A stretch of 7,477 bases of DNA. Origin: an uncultured Erysipelotrichaceae bacterium (lineage in GTDB: Bacteria > Bacillota_I > Bacilli_A > Erysipelotrichales > Erysipelotrichaceae). Positions within the stretch are counted from its first letter, which is position 1; each line of letters begins with the position of its first letter. Below, one piece after another: positions 1-6,739 of the stretch. Location of the stretch: NCBI GenBank assembly GCA_910586285.1, contig CAJUGR010000091.1, positions 1 to 7,477 on the forward strand, given 5' to 3'. The translations under genes and the position numbers were made by a program. The notes under the pieces were generated by a model that ran no database searches, had not been told where the DNA came from, and was given only the letters and a program-made list of their open reading frames with translations.

Positions 1-1408
1 CTACGGCAGTGATACAGAATTTATAATTTCCTGCCTTTAATCCACCGTTCACTAAATCAGGAGCACTCCCTTTTATTTTCACATTCAAGCTTGTACTGCT
101 GGAAGTACCACCACTTAAGCCATCTACTTCAAAGTTTTGATAAGTATTATCGCCGTTTGAATCTACAGTATAGGTTAACGGCATAACGCCTTGAGGATTT
201 ACCGTTATCTTTCCTACAGTTTGACCTGCATTCACATTCTTACTGAATTCATAATCATTTCCTGAAGTAGCTCCGCTTTGCGGTGTTTTTGTGTAAGTGA
301 GTTTATGTGGTTCTACAACAGTGATTGGCAACGAAGCACTTACCAAAGAGGATACTGTTGGATCAATATCATTTGTAAGAACTTCATTAACGAGTGCTAA
401 ATTATATGTTCCTACTTCCCAATGATCTGTCTTTATTGTAACTCTGCCACTTCCGTTACTTGATTCTAATCTTTGATAATATTCCCATTTACCATCCTTT
501 GTTACGATTAAAGAAATGGTACTGCTGCGTCCTACTGTAGCTTGATCATAATATATATTAAGTTCATTTCCTTCAGTTATTTTGTTTCCCGGCAATTCCG
601 TACCGTTTTTCGTTATTTTCACTTCTTTGAGATTAACGGATAAGCTTGTATCCTTCATCCTTAATTGCATTCGATCGGTGCCATTTTCATCAACACTGCT
701 CATTGAACTAGAATTATCAGGTTTCGATGCCGCAAACACAACATTTTGATTATTTAATAAAATTCCCGGCTGTGTAGCTCTGTAAGTAGTACAACTTGTA
801 TCTACCAATATTTCGCTGCCGTTCCAATAAGAAGGCGAAAATCTTGCATTTGTCCACGCCATTCCCAACCATACCCCGCTTATGGAATAATTTTCAAACT
901 CTGATATAGTCACACCTGGGATAGTATTTCTAATAACCATAAAAACCGGTGTACCGATAAAATAAGGCATCTCGTTTGCAGGAAGGCTATTTAAATCAGT
1001 AGTATAAAGATTCCCTGCGACATCAGGTATATGTGGTTTAACGTACTCTTTAATAATATCATTAACATCTCTGGAATCGATTGTATTGTTCAAACCTTGA
1101 ATCACTCTTCGATATCGTGAAAGAGAATAAAAGTTGCTGCCGTTATCCCATAAAATATTATCTATCGCTACATCACTCAATGCGAGTGTCCCCATATTAG
1201 AAGTTCCCTGATCATTCCCCACAACAACAAAAGGATAATTATTTGTAAAAATATAAAATCGATCCCCCGCTTTTAACGGTCCTAAATTACCTGTCACTGC
1301 TCCCCCCGATGCCATAGTTGCGGCACTTATATTTGTATGATAATGGTGATAACCAATTAATACGGCACTCATCAAGGTCATACATGCAATAATAATTCTT
1401 TTCCACAT
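1..1408 (-). CDS. Secreted or surface multidomain protein with cadherin-like repeat, 3' end outside window (partial)
   Basis: An open frame of 469 codons has no stop before the window edge. I start it at the ATG at 1408, nine bases after AAAGGA; the in-frame ATG at 1414 lies only three bases from it. Residues 1-30 form a signal peptide: MWKR, a hydrophobic core (IIIACMTLMSAVLIGY) and a likely cleavage near ISAA-T. Residues 33-230 are a tryptophan- and asparagine-rich module resembling N-terminal modules of large Firmicutes surface proteins (DUF6273-like, from memory). Residues 252-365 look like an Ig-like module, with KWEYYQRLESS and a later EVGTYNLALVNE. From about 368 a cadherin-like module begins, including GGLKAGNYKFCITAV. 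The product is probably exported, with wall anchoring, if any, in the missing C-terminus. The broken paralogue at 1437-1854 lies just upstream. I see no clear promoter directly before this gene. The substrate or partner is unknown. I am confident it is coding and exported, but not of its function. Confidence 0.85.
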   Translation of the reverse strand, partial: MWKRIIIACMTLMSAVLIGYHHYHTNISAATMASGGAVTGNLGPLKAGDRFYIFTNNYPFVVVGNDQGTSNMGTLALSDVAIDNILWDNGSNFYSLSRYRRVIQGLNNTIDSRDVNDIIKEYVKPHIPDVAGNLYTTDLNSLPANEMPYFIGTPVFMVIRNTIPGVTISEFENYSISGVWLGMAWTNARFSPSYWNGSEILVDTSCTTYRATQPGILLNNQNVVFAASKPDNSSSMSSVDENGTDRMQLRMKDTSLSVNLKEVKITKNGTELPGNKITEGNELNIYYDQATVGRSSTISLIVTKDGKWEYYQRLESSNGSGRVTIKTDHWEVGTYNLALVNEVLTNDIDPTVSSLVSASLPITVVEPHKLTYTKTPQSGATSGNDYEFSKNVNAGQTVGKITVNPQGVMPLTYTVDSNGDNTYQNFEVDGLSGGTSSSTSLNVKIKGSAPDLVNGGLKAGNYKFCITAV

Positions 1409-1417
1409 AACCATACA

Positions 1418-1423
1418 TCCTTT
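1418..1423 (-). promoter_or_regulatory. Ribosome binding site deciding the surface-protein start
   Basis: AAAGGA on the minus strand ends nine bases before the ATG at 1408 and three bases before the ATG at 1414. In the neighbouring broken paralogue, AGAGGTG (1862-1868) lies seven bases before a GTG that is followed by the same TGGAA bases. Aligning the two leaders puts 1408 opposite that GTG, which favours 1408 as the start. Confidence 0.6.
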
Positions 1424-1436
1424 CCCTAAAATGTCT

Positions 1437-1854
1437 ATTTAAATTAGCATTGGATTTGATCACTCCGGTACCGGAATTGACTTGAAACATACCACCGTCA
1501 CCACCCGGTTTGATCGCATAAGAGAATGTAGTGGCAGTCCCGCCGATCGTATCCGGTGTTCCCAGTGTTCCTTGCAGTATTACTAGTGTTGAATGTATTA
1601 TTGGTGTTATTGTTACAAACTTGAATATTCCCAACTTTATAGTACATCGTATAATAAGAACCATTATTCTTACTTATCATTCAAATCGTTTCATCTCCGT
1701 TTGAATCAGTGCCGACAATAATTTGCTCAGCGTTTGATATAGCCTTCAAGTTAGTCGCTGCATTAATTCTAGTATTTAAAAACAAATAACCCACATACAA
1801 AGTACCTGCTAATGTAACCAATGCAATCATTGTTACCAACATTTTCTTCCACAC
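1437..1854 (-). pseudogene. Broken paralogue of the surface protein: signal peptide plus cadherin-like fragment
   Basis: A GTG at 1854, seven bases after AGAGGTG, opens a frame beginning (M)WKKMLVTMIALVTLAG and reaching INAATNLKAISN. This is a signal peptide that parallels MWKRIII...ISAAT of the gene at 1408. The frame meets an in-frame TGA at 1683-1681 after 57 codons, then continues open (MISKNNGSYYTMYYKVGNIQV). The coding signal then passes to another frame, where GTLGTPDTIGGTATTFSYAI and KPGGDGGMFQVNSGTGVIKS are typical of bacterial cadherin-like repeats. That repeat stops at NANLN near 1437, where family members usually continue with an AGTY-like strand. The ribosome binding site of the next gene follows immediately. 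So the gene has a nonsense codon, at least one frameshift and a lost 3' end. It was probably a smaller exported protein from a tandem duplication. I infer that it is dead rather than recoded. Confidence 0.7.
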
Positions 1855-1933
1855 AATGATACACCTCTTTCACTATCTCTCATCGAAATCAATTCATTCC
1901 AATACAGCATTTCCCTTTCGGATAAAATGGTAC

Positions 1934-1963
1934 AAAAAAGCGGAATACTTCACCCCGCTGTTT
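1934..1963 (-). terminator. Rho-independent terminator after the sigma-factor gene
   Basis: Read on the minus strand, AGCGG (1959-1955) pairs with CCGCT (1943-1939), extended by one G-T pair around a nine-base loop. A run of T follows (1938-1934). It lies about 90 bases after the sigma-factor stop and 80 bases before the broken surface gene, so the sigma factor and the surface genes are probably separate transcription units. Confidence 0.7.
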
Positions 1964-2051
1964 TCAGCCACTATCCCCAGTTTCACTATGAGAGTCTGTC
2001 CAATGAATCAAAAGGTTCGCGCATTTTATCAAATTTTCAAATTTTTATTTT

Positions 2052-3050
2052 TTAATGATCAGCTAAGGCTTCAAATGCCTGATTCCATTGATCATTTACT
2101 AATCGTTCCCAATAAGGACCTTGTGCATTCTTTAAATAATCATAAATCGGCTGAATGGCTTGAATTTCCGCTTTGCTTTTTTCACTCATCTGTACTTCAT
2201 CAGCCGCCCAGTACTTTAACGTGAAATAGGCTTCCTGACAATTTAAGGCGGTTGCTTGCGGCAGTACTTCCATCTCGGTATTTGAGGAAGGATTCGCCAT
2301 ATCTAAAACGGCAGGTGTTAACAATATTCCACTTAGCGCAAGGGCAGAAAAGCTCAAAATTGTAGCTTTGCCTCTGGCAGAAACAGAATGTCTGTTTTTC
2401 ATATTCCATGCCTTTGATTCTCGTGAAAAAGCCAAAAGCAATGCCAACGGTAGCACTCCGGGCAAACGGAAAGTTAATTTATGCTTAGAATTTGTTTCAT
2501 ATTCCATCACTTCCTTACGCAGCGCTTTCTTTGCCGCATAAAGCCTTGACTTCACCGTACCCAACGGTAATTCCAACAGATCTGCCATCTCCTTCATTGA
2601 TAATTGTAAAAAATAAGCATCAATTAAAATCTCCCGATAATGATACGGCAAATTCGCAAGTAATTGCATCAATATTTCTTGATCCGCAGTGAAATTCAAC
2701 TGCTCATGGGGAATATAATCACGATGATCTTCCTGAAATTCATTGATCGTTTCTTCATTACCGATATCGATGATCACATCGCGATTCTTATGAAAAATAT
2801 CAATGCACTTTCCACGAACGATCTTATTCATCCACAATCGAAAATACTTCGGATCCTTTAAATTTCCGATCGAACGATACATCTGAAAAAAGGCTGCCTG
2901 TACCGCATCTTTCGCATCCTCCATATTATTCGTAATGCGAAAAGCTGTATAAAGCATTGTTTTATAATACTTGTCATATAAAGAATTAAACGCTTCTTCA
3001 TCACCGTTTTGTACTCTTTCAATTAATCGATCATCCTCGTGAAAATTCAT
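2052..3050 (-). CDS. ECF sigma factor with predicted C-terminal membrane anchor
   Basis: This 332-residue protein directs RNA polymerase to particular promoters. Sigma-70 region 2 spans about residues 21-88, with DAVQAAFFQMYRSI and a following FRLWMNKIVRGKCID. Region 4 spans about 124-178, with a helix-turn-helix around LSMKEMADLLELPLGTVKSR. A free ECF factor would end near residue 185. This one continues with a short hydrophobic patch (196-208), a basic stretch (KNRHSVSARGK), a strong transmembrane helix (about 229-251, TILSFSALALSGILLTPAVL) and an 80-residue tail with a single cysteine (271). The basic flank predicts an inside N-terminus and outside tail, suggesting a sigma factor tethered at the membrane, with the tail sensing or replacing a separate anti-sigma factor. 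GTG at 3059 and ATG at 3056 are in frame but overlap the ribosome binding site, so I start at 3050. It has its own promoter and terminator. The sigma assignment is firm; tethering is inferred. Confidence 0.9.
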   Translation of the reverse strand: MNFHEDDRLIERVQNGDEEAFNSLYDKYYKTMLYTAFRITNNMEDAKDAVQAAFFQMYRSIGNLKDPKYFRLWMNKIVRGKCIDIFHKNRDVIIDIGNEETINEFQEDHRDYIPHEQLNFTADQEILMQLLANLPYHYREILIDAYFLQLSMKEMADLLELPLGTVKSRLYAAKKALRKEVMEYETNSKHKLTFRLPGVLPLALLLAFSRESKAWNMKNRHSVSARGKATILSFSALALSGILLTPAVLDMANPSSNTEMEVLPQATALNCQEAYFTLKYWAADEVQMSEKSKAEIQAIQPIYDYLKNAQGPYWERLVNDQWNQAFEALADH

Positions 3051-3056
3051 TTTCAT

Positions 3057-3061
3057 CACCT
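3057..3061 (-). promoter_or_regulatory. Ribosome binding site deciding the sigma-factor start
   Basis: AGGTG on the minus strand lies six bases before the ATG at 3050. The upstream in-frame candidates GTG 3059 and ATG 3056 fall inside or against this site, so they cannot use it. Confidence 0.65.
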
Positions 3062-3072
3062 GCTTTTATTTC

Positions 3073-3101
3073 ATTCTAGCCATTAACGTTTTGTTTGTCA
3101 A
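3073..3101 (-). promoter_or_regulatory. SigA-type promoter of the sigma-factor gene
   Basis: On the minus strand, TTGACA (3101-3096) is followed by a 17-base spacer and TAGAAT (3078-3073). This is a perfect -35 and a five-of-six -10 at ideal spacing. Transcription would start near 3066, giving a leader of about 16 bases that includes the AGGTG ribosome binding site. The gene therefore appears to be read by the housekeeping sigma factor rather than only by its own product. Confidence 0.75.
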
Positions 3102-3137
3102 TGTAAATATTATCCATTTCATAACTTAAACGTTAAT
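3082..3137. repeat. 10-bp inverted repeat around the sigma-factor promoter, candidate operator
   Basis: ATTAACGTTT at 3082-3091 and its exact reverse complement AAACGTTAAT at 3128-3137 are centred 46 bp apart. The first lies in the spacer between -10 and -35, and the second about 30 bp upstream of the -35. Each contains the palindrome AACGTT. This placement suits a regulator that binds both sites and loops or blocks the promoter, but no regulator is identified. In AT-rich DNA part of the match could be chance. Confidence 0.4.
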
Positions 3138-3305
3138 TTTATCATGAATTATTGTGCATAAATGACAAAAGACGCAATAAAAAAATCAGATAAATGCAGA
3201 TAGACAATCGCTCTGCTTTACATGGTAATTGTATAGAATATCCAAATACAATAAAATAAGAAAATCAACATTATTCTCATTTTCAATAATATAAAAGAAC
3301 AGTTT
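3138..3305. other. AT-rich intergenic stretch without recognised content
   Basis: I see no coding signal, RNA gene or convincing promoter here on either strand. A weak hairpin (GCAGA at 3197-3201 with TCTGC downstream, 11-base loop) lacks an adjoining T run and is not called. Together with the remnant at 3306-3498 it forms the gap between the HAD phosphatase and sigma-factor genes. Confidence 0.5.
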
Positions 3306-3498
3306 TTAACCTGCCCTGTATGTCTCAATAATACATTTGTGACGTTTGCTTCCCGTGTCATAATGGATCCCCGCAAGCAATACTTCTTTGTATTCCTTCA
3401 CCTTGTCAATAAAATGCTTTTCATAGATTTGAAATTGCTTTTTCAACACTCTTATTGTATTTCAATTCCAATATCATTGACGGGTATTTCTCACTTCT
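3306..3498 (-). pseudogene. 3' remnant of an AAA-ATPase/PD-(D/E)XK nuclease-like gene
   Basis: On the minus strand, one frame from 3498 reads EKYPSMILELKYNKSVEKAI. Near 3430 the coding signal shifts to another frame, which reads IYEKHFIDKVKEYKEVLLAG and then IHYDTGSKRHKCIIETYRAG before a TAA at 3308-3306. Joined, this matches the usual C-terminus of the abundant AAA-ATPase-like proteins with a C-terminal PD-(D/E)XK domain (PDDEXK_9, formerly DUF1703), where ELKYNK carries the E-x-K of the nuclease fold and EVLLVGI-Y-D follows. A two-base deletion would explain the shift. The ATPase domain and start are missing, so it is a dead leftover of about 64 codons. In intact families the role is not well defined. 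The match is from memory of family patterns and is quite strong. Confidence 0.65.
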
Positions 3499-3540
3499 CA
3501 TTTGGGGTTCTTCCCCCACCGGTTTAAAAAACTTTGCCAA

Positions 3541-3572
3541 AAATTAAAAAAACTCACATATTTCAGTGAGTT
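3541..3572 (-). terminator. Rho-independent terminator of the pullulanase-HAD operon
   Basis: On the minus strand AACTCAC (3557-3551 as complement) pairs with GTGAGTT (3572-3566) in a perfect 7-bp stem with an eight-base loop. A T-rich run follows to about 3541. The stem includes two bases of the HAD stop codon, so termination is immediate. Confidence 0.85.
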
Positions 3573-4389
3573 AATCATCATTTTCGCGCAGGAACTTTTC
3601 CATATAGTCAGCCCATCCATCTTCAGTACATGGCTTTTCCGTGATATCATCGGCGATCTGCTTGGTATCATCACTGCCGTTTTGCATACAGACACCCCAA
3701 CCGCTTGCCGCTAATAAATCATTGTCATTGGTCGTATCTCCGAAAGCCATTACTGCTTCCATCGGAATATTCTCTAATTCACAGAATTTCTTCAGTGCAT
3801 AGCCTTTTGATACATCGCGGTGGGCAAATTCCAATAACGTAGATTGGGTTTTAAACCATTGGTAACGATCATTGGGCAGTTTTTGCAATGCCACTTCCAA
3901 TTTTGCCATTTCTTCTTCTGTAACTCTAAACATGATTTTTGCATTGTCGTATTCACAGTATTCTTCCCATGATTTCACCGGTCTGGGAATCATATTTGTT
4001 ACCTTGGATGAGTGTTCCAGATTGTCATCAATATTATCACATAAAACAATACGATCACGATACATCATAATATTGTTCTTTGGATAAGGAGCCATGATAT
4101 CAAGTATTTCACGAATCCATTCCTTTTTTAAAACGAAATCCTCATATTTTTTCTTTGCGATATCATCCCATATCGCAGCGCCGTTCAATCCGATTAACAG
4201 TTCAAAATCATCATAACCCCATGAATTCATCATTGACCGTATTTCTTCCAACGTTCTTCCGGAAGCAATACCAAAATAAATGCCTCGTCTTTTTAGTTCA
4301 TTAATGACAGCCTTGGCTCGATCAGACAGCGGCTGATATTTTACAATCAAAGTACTGTCAATGTCGCATACAACCAACTTCTTTTTCAT
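3571..4389 (-). CDS. Cof-type HAD-superfamily phosphatase
   Basis: This 272-residue protein is a haloacid-dehalogenase-type phosphatase of the Cof (IIB cap) group, which hydrolyses small phosphorylated metabolites, often sugar phosphates, in the cytoplasm. All four motifs are visible: motif I DIDSTL with nucleophile Asp9 and Asp11, motif II Ser43 in ASGRT, motif III Lys195 in VSKGYAL, and motif IV GDTTNDNDLL with Asp218 and Asp222 for magnesium. Residues of about 80-185 between motifs II and III form the cap that sets substrate choice. Length is normal for the family. The ATG follows AAAGGAG by nine bases. It starts 34 bases after the pullulanase stop with no terminator between, so the two are probably co-transcribed, which hints at a sugar phosphate as substrate. 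The exact substrate cannot be read from the sequence. Confidence 0.92.
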   Translation of the reverse strand: MKKKLVVCDIDSTLIVKYQPLSDRAKAVINELKRRGIYFGIASGRTLEEIRSMMNSWGYDDFELLIGLNGAAIWDDIAKKKYEDFVLKKEWIREILDIMAPYPKNNIMMYRDRIVLCDNIDDNLEHSSKVTNMIPRPVKSWEEYCEYDNAKIMFRVTEEEMAKLEVALQKLPNDRYQWFKTQSTLLEFAHRDVSKGYALKKFCELENIPMEAVMAFGDTTNDNDLLAASGWGVCMQNGSDDTKQIADDITEKPCTEDGWADYMEKFLRENDD

Positions 4390-4423
4390 TTATCTTTGCT
4401 CCTTTTCTTGTTATATCACTGCT

Positions 4424-6565
4424 TTAAATATCAGAATCTGTCCTTGATGAATCATGACAATGTGCAAGGACAATCGTAGATACCCCGGCGATCTTCACAT
4501 CTTGTAATGATTCATTTTGAACTCCTGCATTGTAATATAAGAGTTCATAAGCATACGGCAGATGATAAGAGAACTCTTCCGTTGTGGGATTAAAGAATAC
4601 CATCACATCCTCATGCTCATCATGAAGCTGATAGATCAAAACCTTGCGATCAATGTCCGCAAAGGAAATATGTTCCCACATTGTCTTCGTATCGCTGTAA
4701 CGAAAACAAGGATGATTCTTACGAATGCGGATTAATGCCTTTGTACTGTCAACCAATTCCTGATAGCGATCTCTGCGGGCATAATCGATCTGATTGATTT
4801 CATCGGAATCATTATAAGTATTACTCTTGCCGTGCTTGGTACGCGCAAATTCCTGACCGCTGTGTAAAAAAGGAATTCCCTGTGCCAACAATACCGCCGC
4901 ATTGCACATTTTCATACGCTGAATTCGAATCTCCCTTGCGTCTTCTTTACAGCATTCTCGCAGTTTATCCCAACACGTATGATTATCGTGGCATTCCACA
5001 TAATTGACGGCATTCTTCGGATTTTGAAACAGCGGCTGATCCCCCACATCCAAACAGCTTGCGGCAAGCACATTTTTCATATGATCAATCAGATAAACGG
5101 CACCGCTGCAATATCCTTTTGCGTTAATTTCATATTCGCTTGTATTGCCTTTGGTCACATCACGGAAGCGATCGGAGAAATGCGCAATTTCCGGCATTTG
5201 TACCTGATTGGCAATGCACGCCCGGCGGCTTTGATCCAGAAAAGACGGCATATTCCACCCCTCACCATAGACCATGAATCCGGGATGAATTAAGCGACAG
5301 CGATCTACGATCTCATTCATCGTATTAATGTCAAGGATACCCATTAAATCAAAGCGAAATCCATCAATACGATAAGTACGGCATAAAAATACACATGTAT
5401 CGACAATGAGTTTCCGACACATCCTGCGGGTGGAATCCACATCATTACCGCAATAGGTTCCGTTGGAAAAATCACCGTTTTCATTCATTTGAAAATAATA
5501 ATTCGGAACGATGAGATCCAAAGCATTTCGCTCCCGATCATAAACATGATTGAATACCACATCCAAATTCACACGAATACCATTCTCATGACATGTTTCT
5601 ATCAGTTTAATAAATTCAAATATCCGCGCATACGGATTAGTAACATCATTCGCTAAACTGCCTTCCAGACAACGCCACTGAACCGGATCATACCCCCAGT
5701 TGTAAAACCGTTTTGGATCCGCTTCATCCACCGATCCGTAATCCATAACCGGCATTAATTGAACGTGAGTTACACCCAATGATTTCAAATAAGAAAAACC
5801 GGTTTGTTTTTCCTTCGTTGTCTCATTTTCTTCACAAAAACCGCAAAAGGTTCCCGGATGATTCACACCAATTCCTCGCTGGATGGTAAAATCACGAACA
5901 TTGGCTTCATATAAAATCGCATCGCAATCCTTCATCAGCGGCAAATTGCTCGGTTTTACTCTGATCTTACTGCGATCAACGATCACGGAACGTTGTGAAT
6001 TTACCGTTGATGCGATGCCATAAGGATCAATGGCTTCTCGCCAAGCGCCGTTTACCCGTACCAGATAAACATAAGAAGCATTCTCCAAATCCTTATTCAC
6101 GGTCAGCCGAAATACCCCACGATCACTGCGCGTCATCTCATAGTTGCTCACAGCTCCATCTTTACTGATTTCCACCTTCACCCGGACGGCGGTAGGAGCC
6201 CACAAAGCAAAAGCTGTTCGTTCTTTGGTATAGACTGCGCCTAAGTCATCGCCATCATAATAAAACAATTCATCGAAATGTTCGGTTTTCACGATGGCTC
6301 CATATTCCAATATCGTAGCGCGGGCAAACTGGTGTACCACTTCATATTCTTCACCGATTGTAATTGATTCGGATAAGTGAAGCGTGTATTTATTATAATT
6401 ATTTTGTGTTTGTTCAATTGACGATATCACCAAATTGCGAATATGACCGCTTTGATCGCGTAAATGAAATCGGTTGCTGACACCGCCGTAACTATCTTTA
6501 GAAAGAAAAACCGTGATTTTATCAAAATCATCCAAATAAGCTTCATAATATGTTTTTTGTCGCAT
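4424..6565 (-). CDS. pulA: Type I pullulanase (GH13 glycogen/maltodextrin debranching enzyme)
   Basis: This 713-residue enzyme cuts alpha-1,6 branch points in pullulan, glycogen or branched maltodextrins. The type I signature YNWGYDP is at 288-294. GH13 regions are complete: DVVFNH (335-340), DGFRFDLMG with nucleophile Asp406, YGEGW with acid/base Glu435, and VECHDNHT with Asp527. Residues 1-95 are an N-terminal accessory domain and about 100-190 a CBM48-like module (LGAVYTKERTAFALWAP); the barrel follows to about 610, then a beta domain. There is no signal peptide, membrane segment or wall anchor, so it acts inside the cell on stored glycogen or imported maltodextrins. The length matches cytoplasmic Firmicutes pullulanases. 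The ATG at 6565 is five bases after AAAGGTG. It leads an operon with the HAD phosphatase. It has 20 cysteines, many for a cytosolic enzyme, which fits an anaerobe. Confidence 0.95.
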   Translation of the reverse strand: MRQKTYYEAYLDDFDKITVFLSKDSYGGVSNRFHLRDQSGHIRNLVISSIEQTQNNYNKYTLHLSESITIGEEYEVVHQFARATILEYGAIVKTEHFDELFYYDGDDLGAVYTKERTAFALWAPTAVRVKVEISKDGAVSNYEMTRSDRGVFRLTVNKDLENASYVYLVRVNGAWREAIDPYGIASTVNSQRSVIVDRSKIRVKPSNLPLMKDCDAILYEANVRDFTIQRGIGVNHPGTFCGFCEENETTKEKQTGFSYLKSLGVTHVQLMPVMDYGSVDEADPKRFYNWGYDPVQWRCLEGSLANDVTNPYARIFEFIKLIETCHENGIRVNLDVVFNHVYDRERNALDLIVPNYYFQMNENGDFSNGTYCGNDVDSTRRMCRKLIVDTCVFLCRTYRIDGFRFDLMGILDINTMNEIVDRCRLIHPGFMVYGEGWNMPSFLDQSRRACIANQVQMPEIAHFSDRFRDVTKGNTSEYEINAKGYCSGAVYLIDHMKNVLAASCLDVGDQPLFQNPKNAVNYVECHDNHTCWDKLRECCKEDAREIRIQRMKMCNAAVLLAQGIPFLHSGQEFARTKHGKSNTYNDSDEINQIDYARRDRYQELVDSTKALIRIRKNHPCFRYSDTKTMWEHISFADIDRKVLIYQLHDEHEDVMVFFNPTTEEFSYHLPYAYELLYYNAGVQNESLQDVKIAGVSTIVLAHCHDSSRTDSDI

Positions 6566-6580
6566 AACATCACCTTTAAT

Positions 6581-6589
6581 AGTATAGCA
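6581..6589 (-). promoter_or_regulatory. Possible extended -10 promoter of the pullulanase operon
   Basis: TGCTATACT on the minus strand fits an extended -10 element (TG, one base, TATACT), with no good -35 upstream. If used, transcription would begin near 6574, inside the AAAGGTG ribosome binding site, leaving a leader of about nine bases. An overlapping TATGCT six bases upstream would keep the whole site but is a weaker match. The start point is uncertain. Confidence 0.35.
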
Positions 6590-6666
6590 TAATCACACCG
6601 TAATCTCACATATTTTTCCCAGTGATTCTCAAATCTTCTTCCAAGCTGTTTCTTCTTTTATTTCAT

Positions 6667-6692
6667 AAAAAAAGAAAGAATTCCTCTTTCTT
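6667..6692 (-). terminator. Rho-independent terminator after the acetyltransferase gene
   Basis: On the minus strand AAGAAAGA (6692-6685) pairs with TCTTTCTT (6679-6672) in a perfect 8-bp stem with a five-base loop, followed by T residues to about 6667. It is 48 bases past the acetyltransferase stop and upstream of the pullulanase promoter region, which separates the two units. The stem is AT-rich, so it may be leaky. Confidence 0.7.
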
Positions 6693-6739
6693 GTTCCATT
6701 CATCATGACTGCTTATTTTCGGCAGTAAGCAAGCCATGC

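Noticed and set aside
1287..1664. Minus-strand frame of 125 codons as a single gene
   Set aside because: Its middle is the cadherin-like fragment of the broken gene, while its end merely runs out of frame through the signal peptide of the live gene. It is not one protein.
1681..1683. In-frame TGA as a recoded codon (selenocysteine or tryptophan)
   Set aside because: I see no selenocysteine-type hairpin after it, tryptophan is written TGG in the genes here, and a frameshift further on shows that the gene is simply broken.
1856..2224. Plus-strand open frame of 122 codons
   Set aside because: It lies opposite the sigma-factor 3' end and its terminator, has no ribosome binding site and has unconvincing composition.
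3339..3527. Plus-strand open frame of 62 codons
   Set aside because: It is antisense to the PD-(D/E)XK remnant, where the minus strand gives the family motifs. No ribosome binding site is seen.
3502..4087. Short frames overlapping the HAD phosphatase on both strands
   Set aside because: They lie within or opposite a gene with complete catalytic motifs and have no independent signals.
4979..5293. Plus-strand open frame of 104 codons
   Set aside because: It is a shadow of the pullulanase catalytic region, which has unmistakable motifs on the minus strand.
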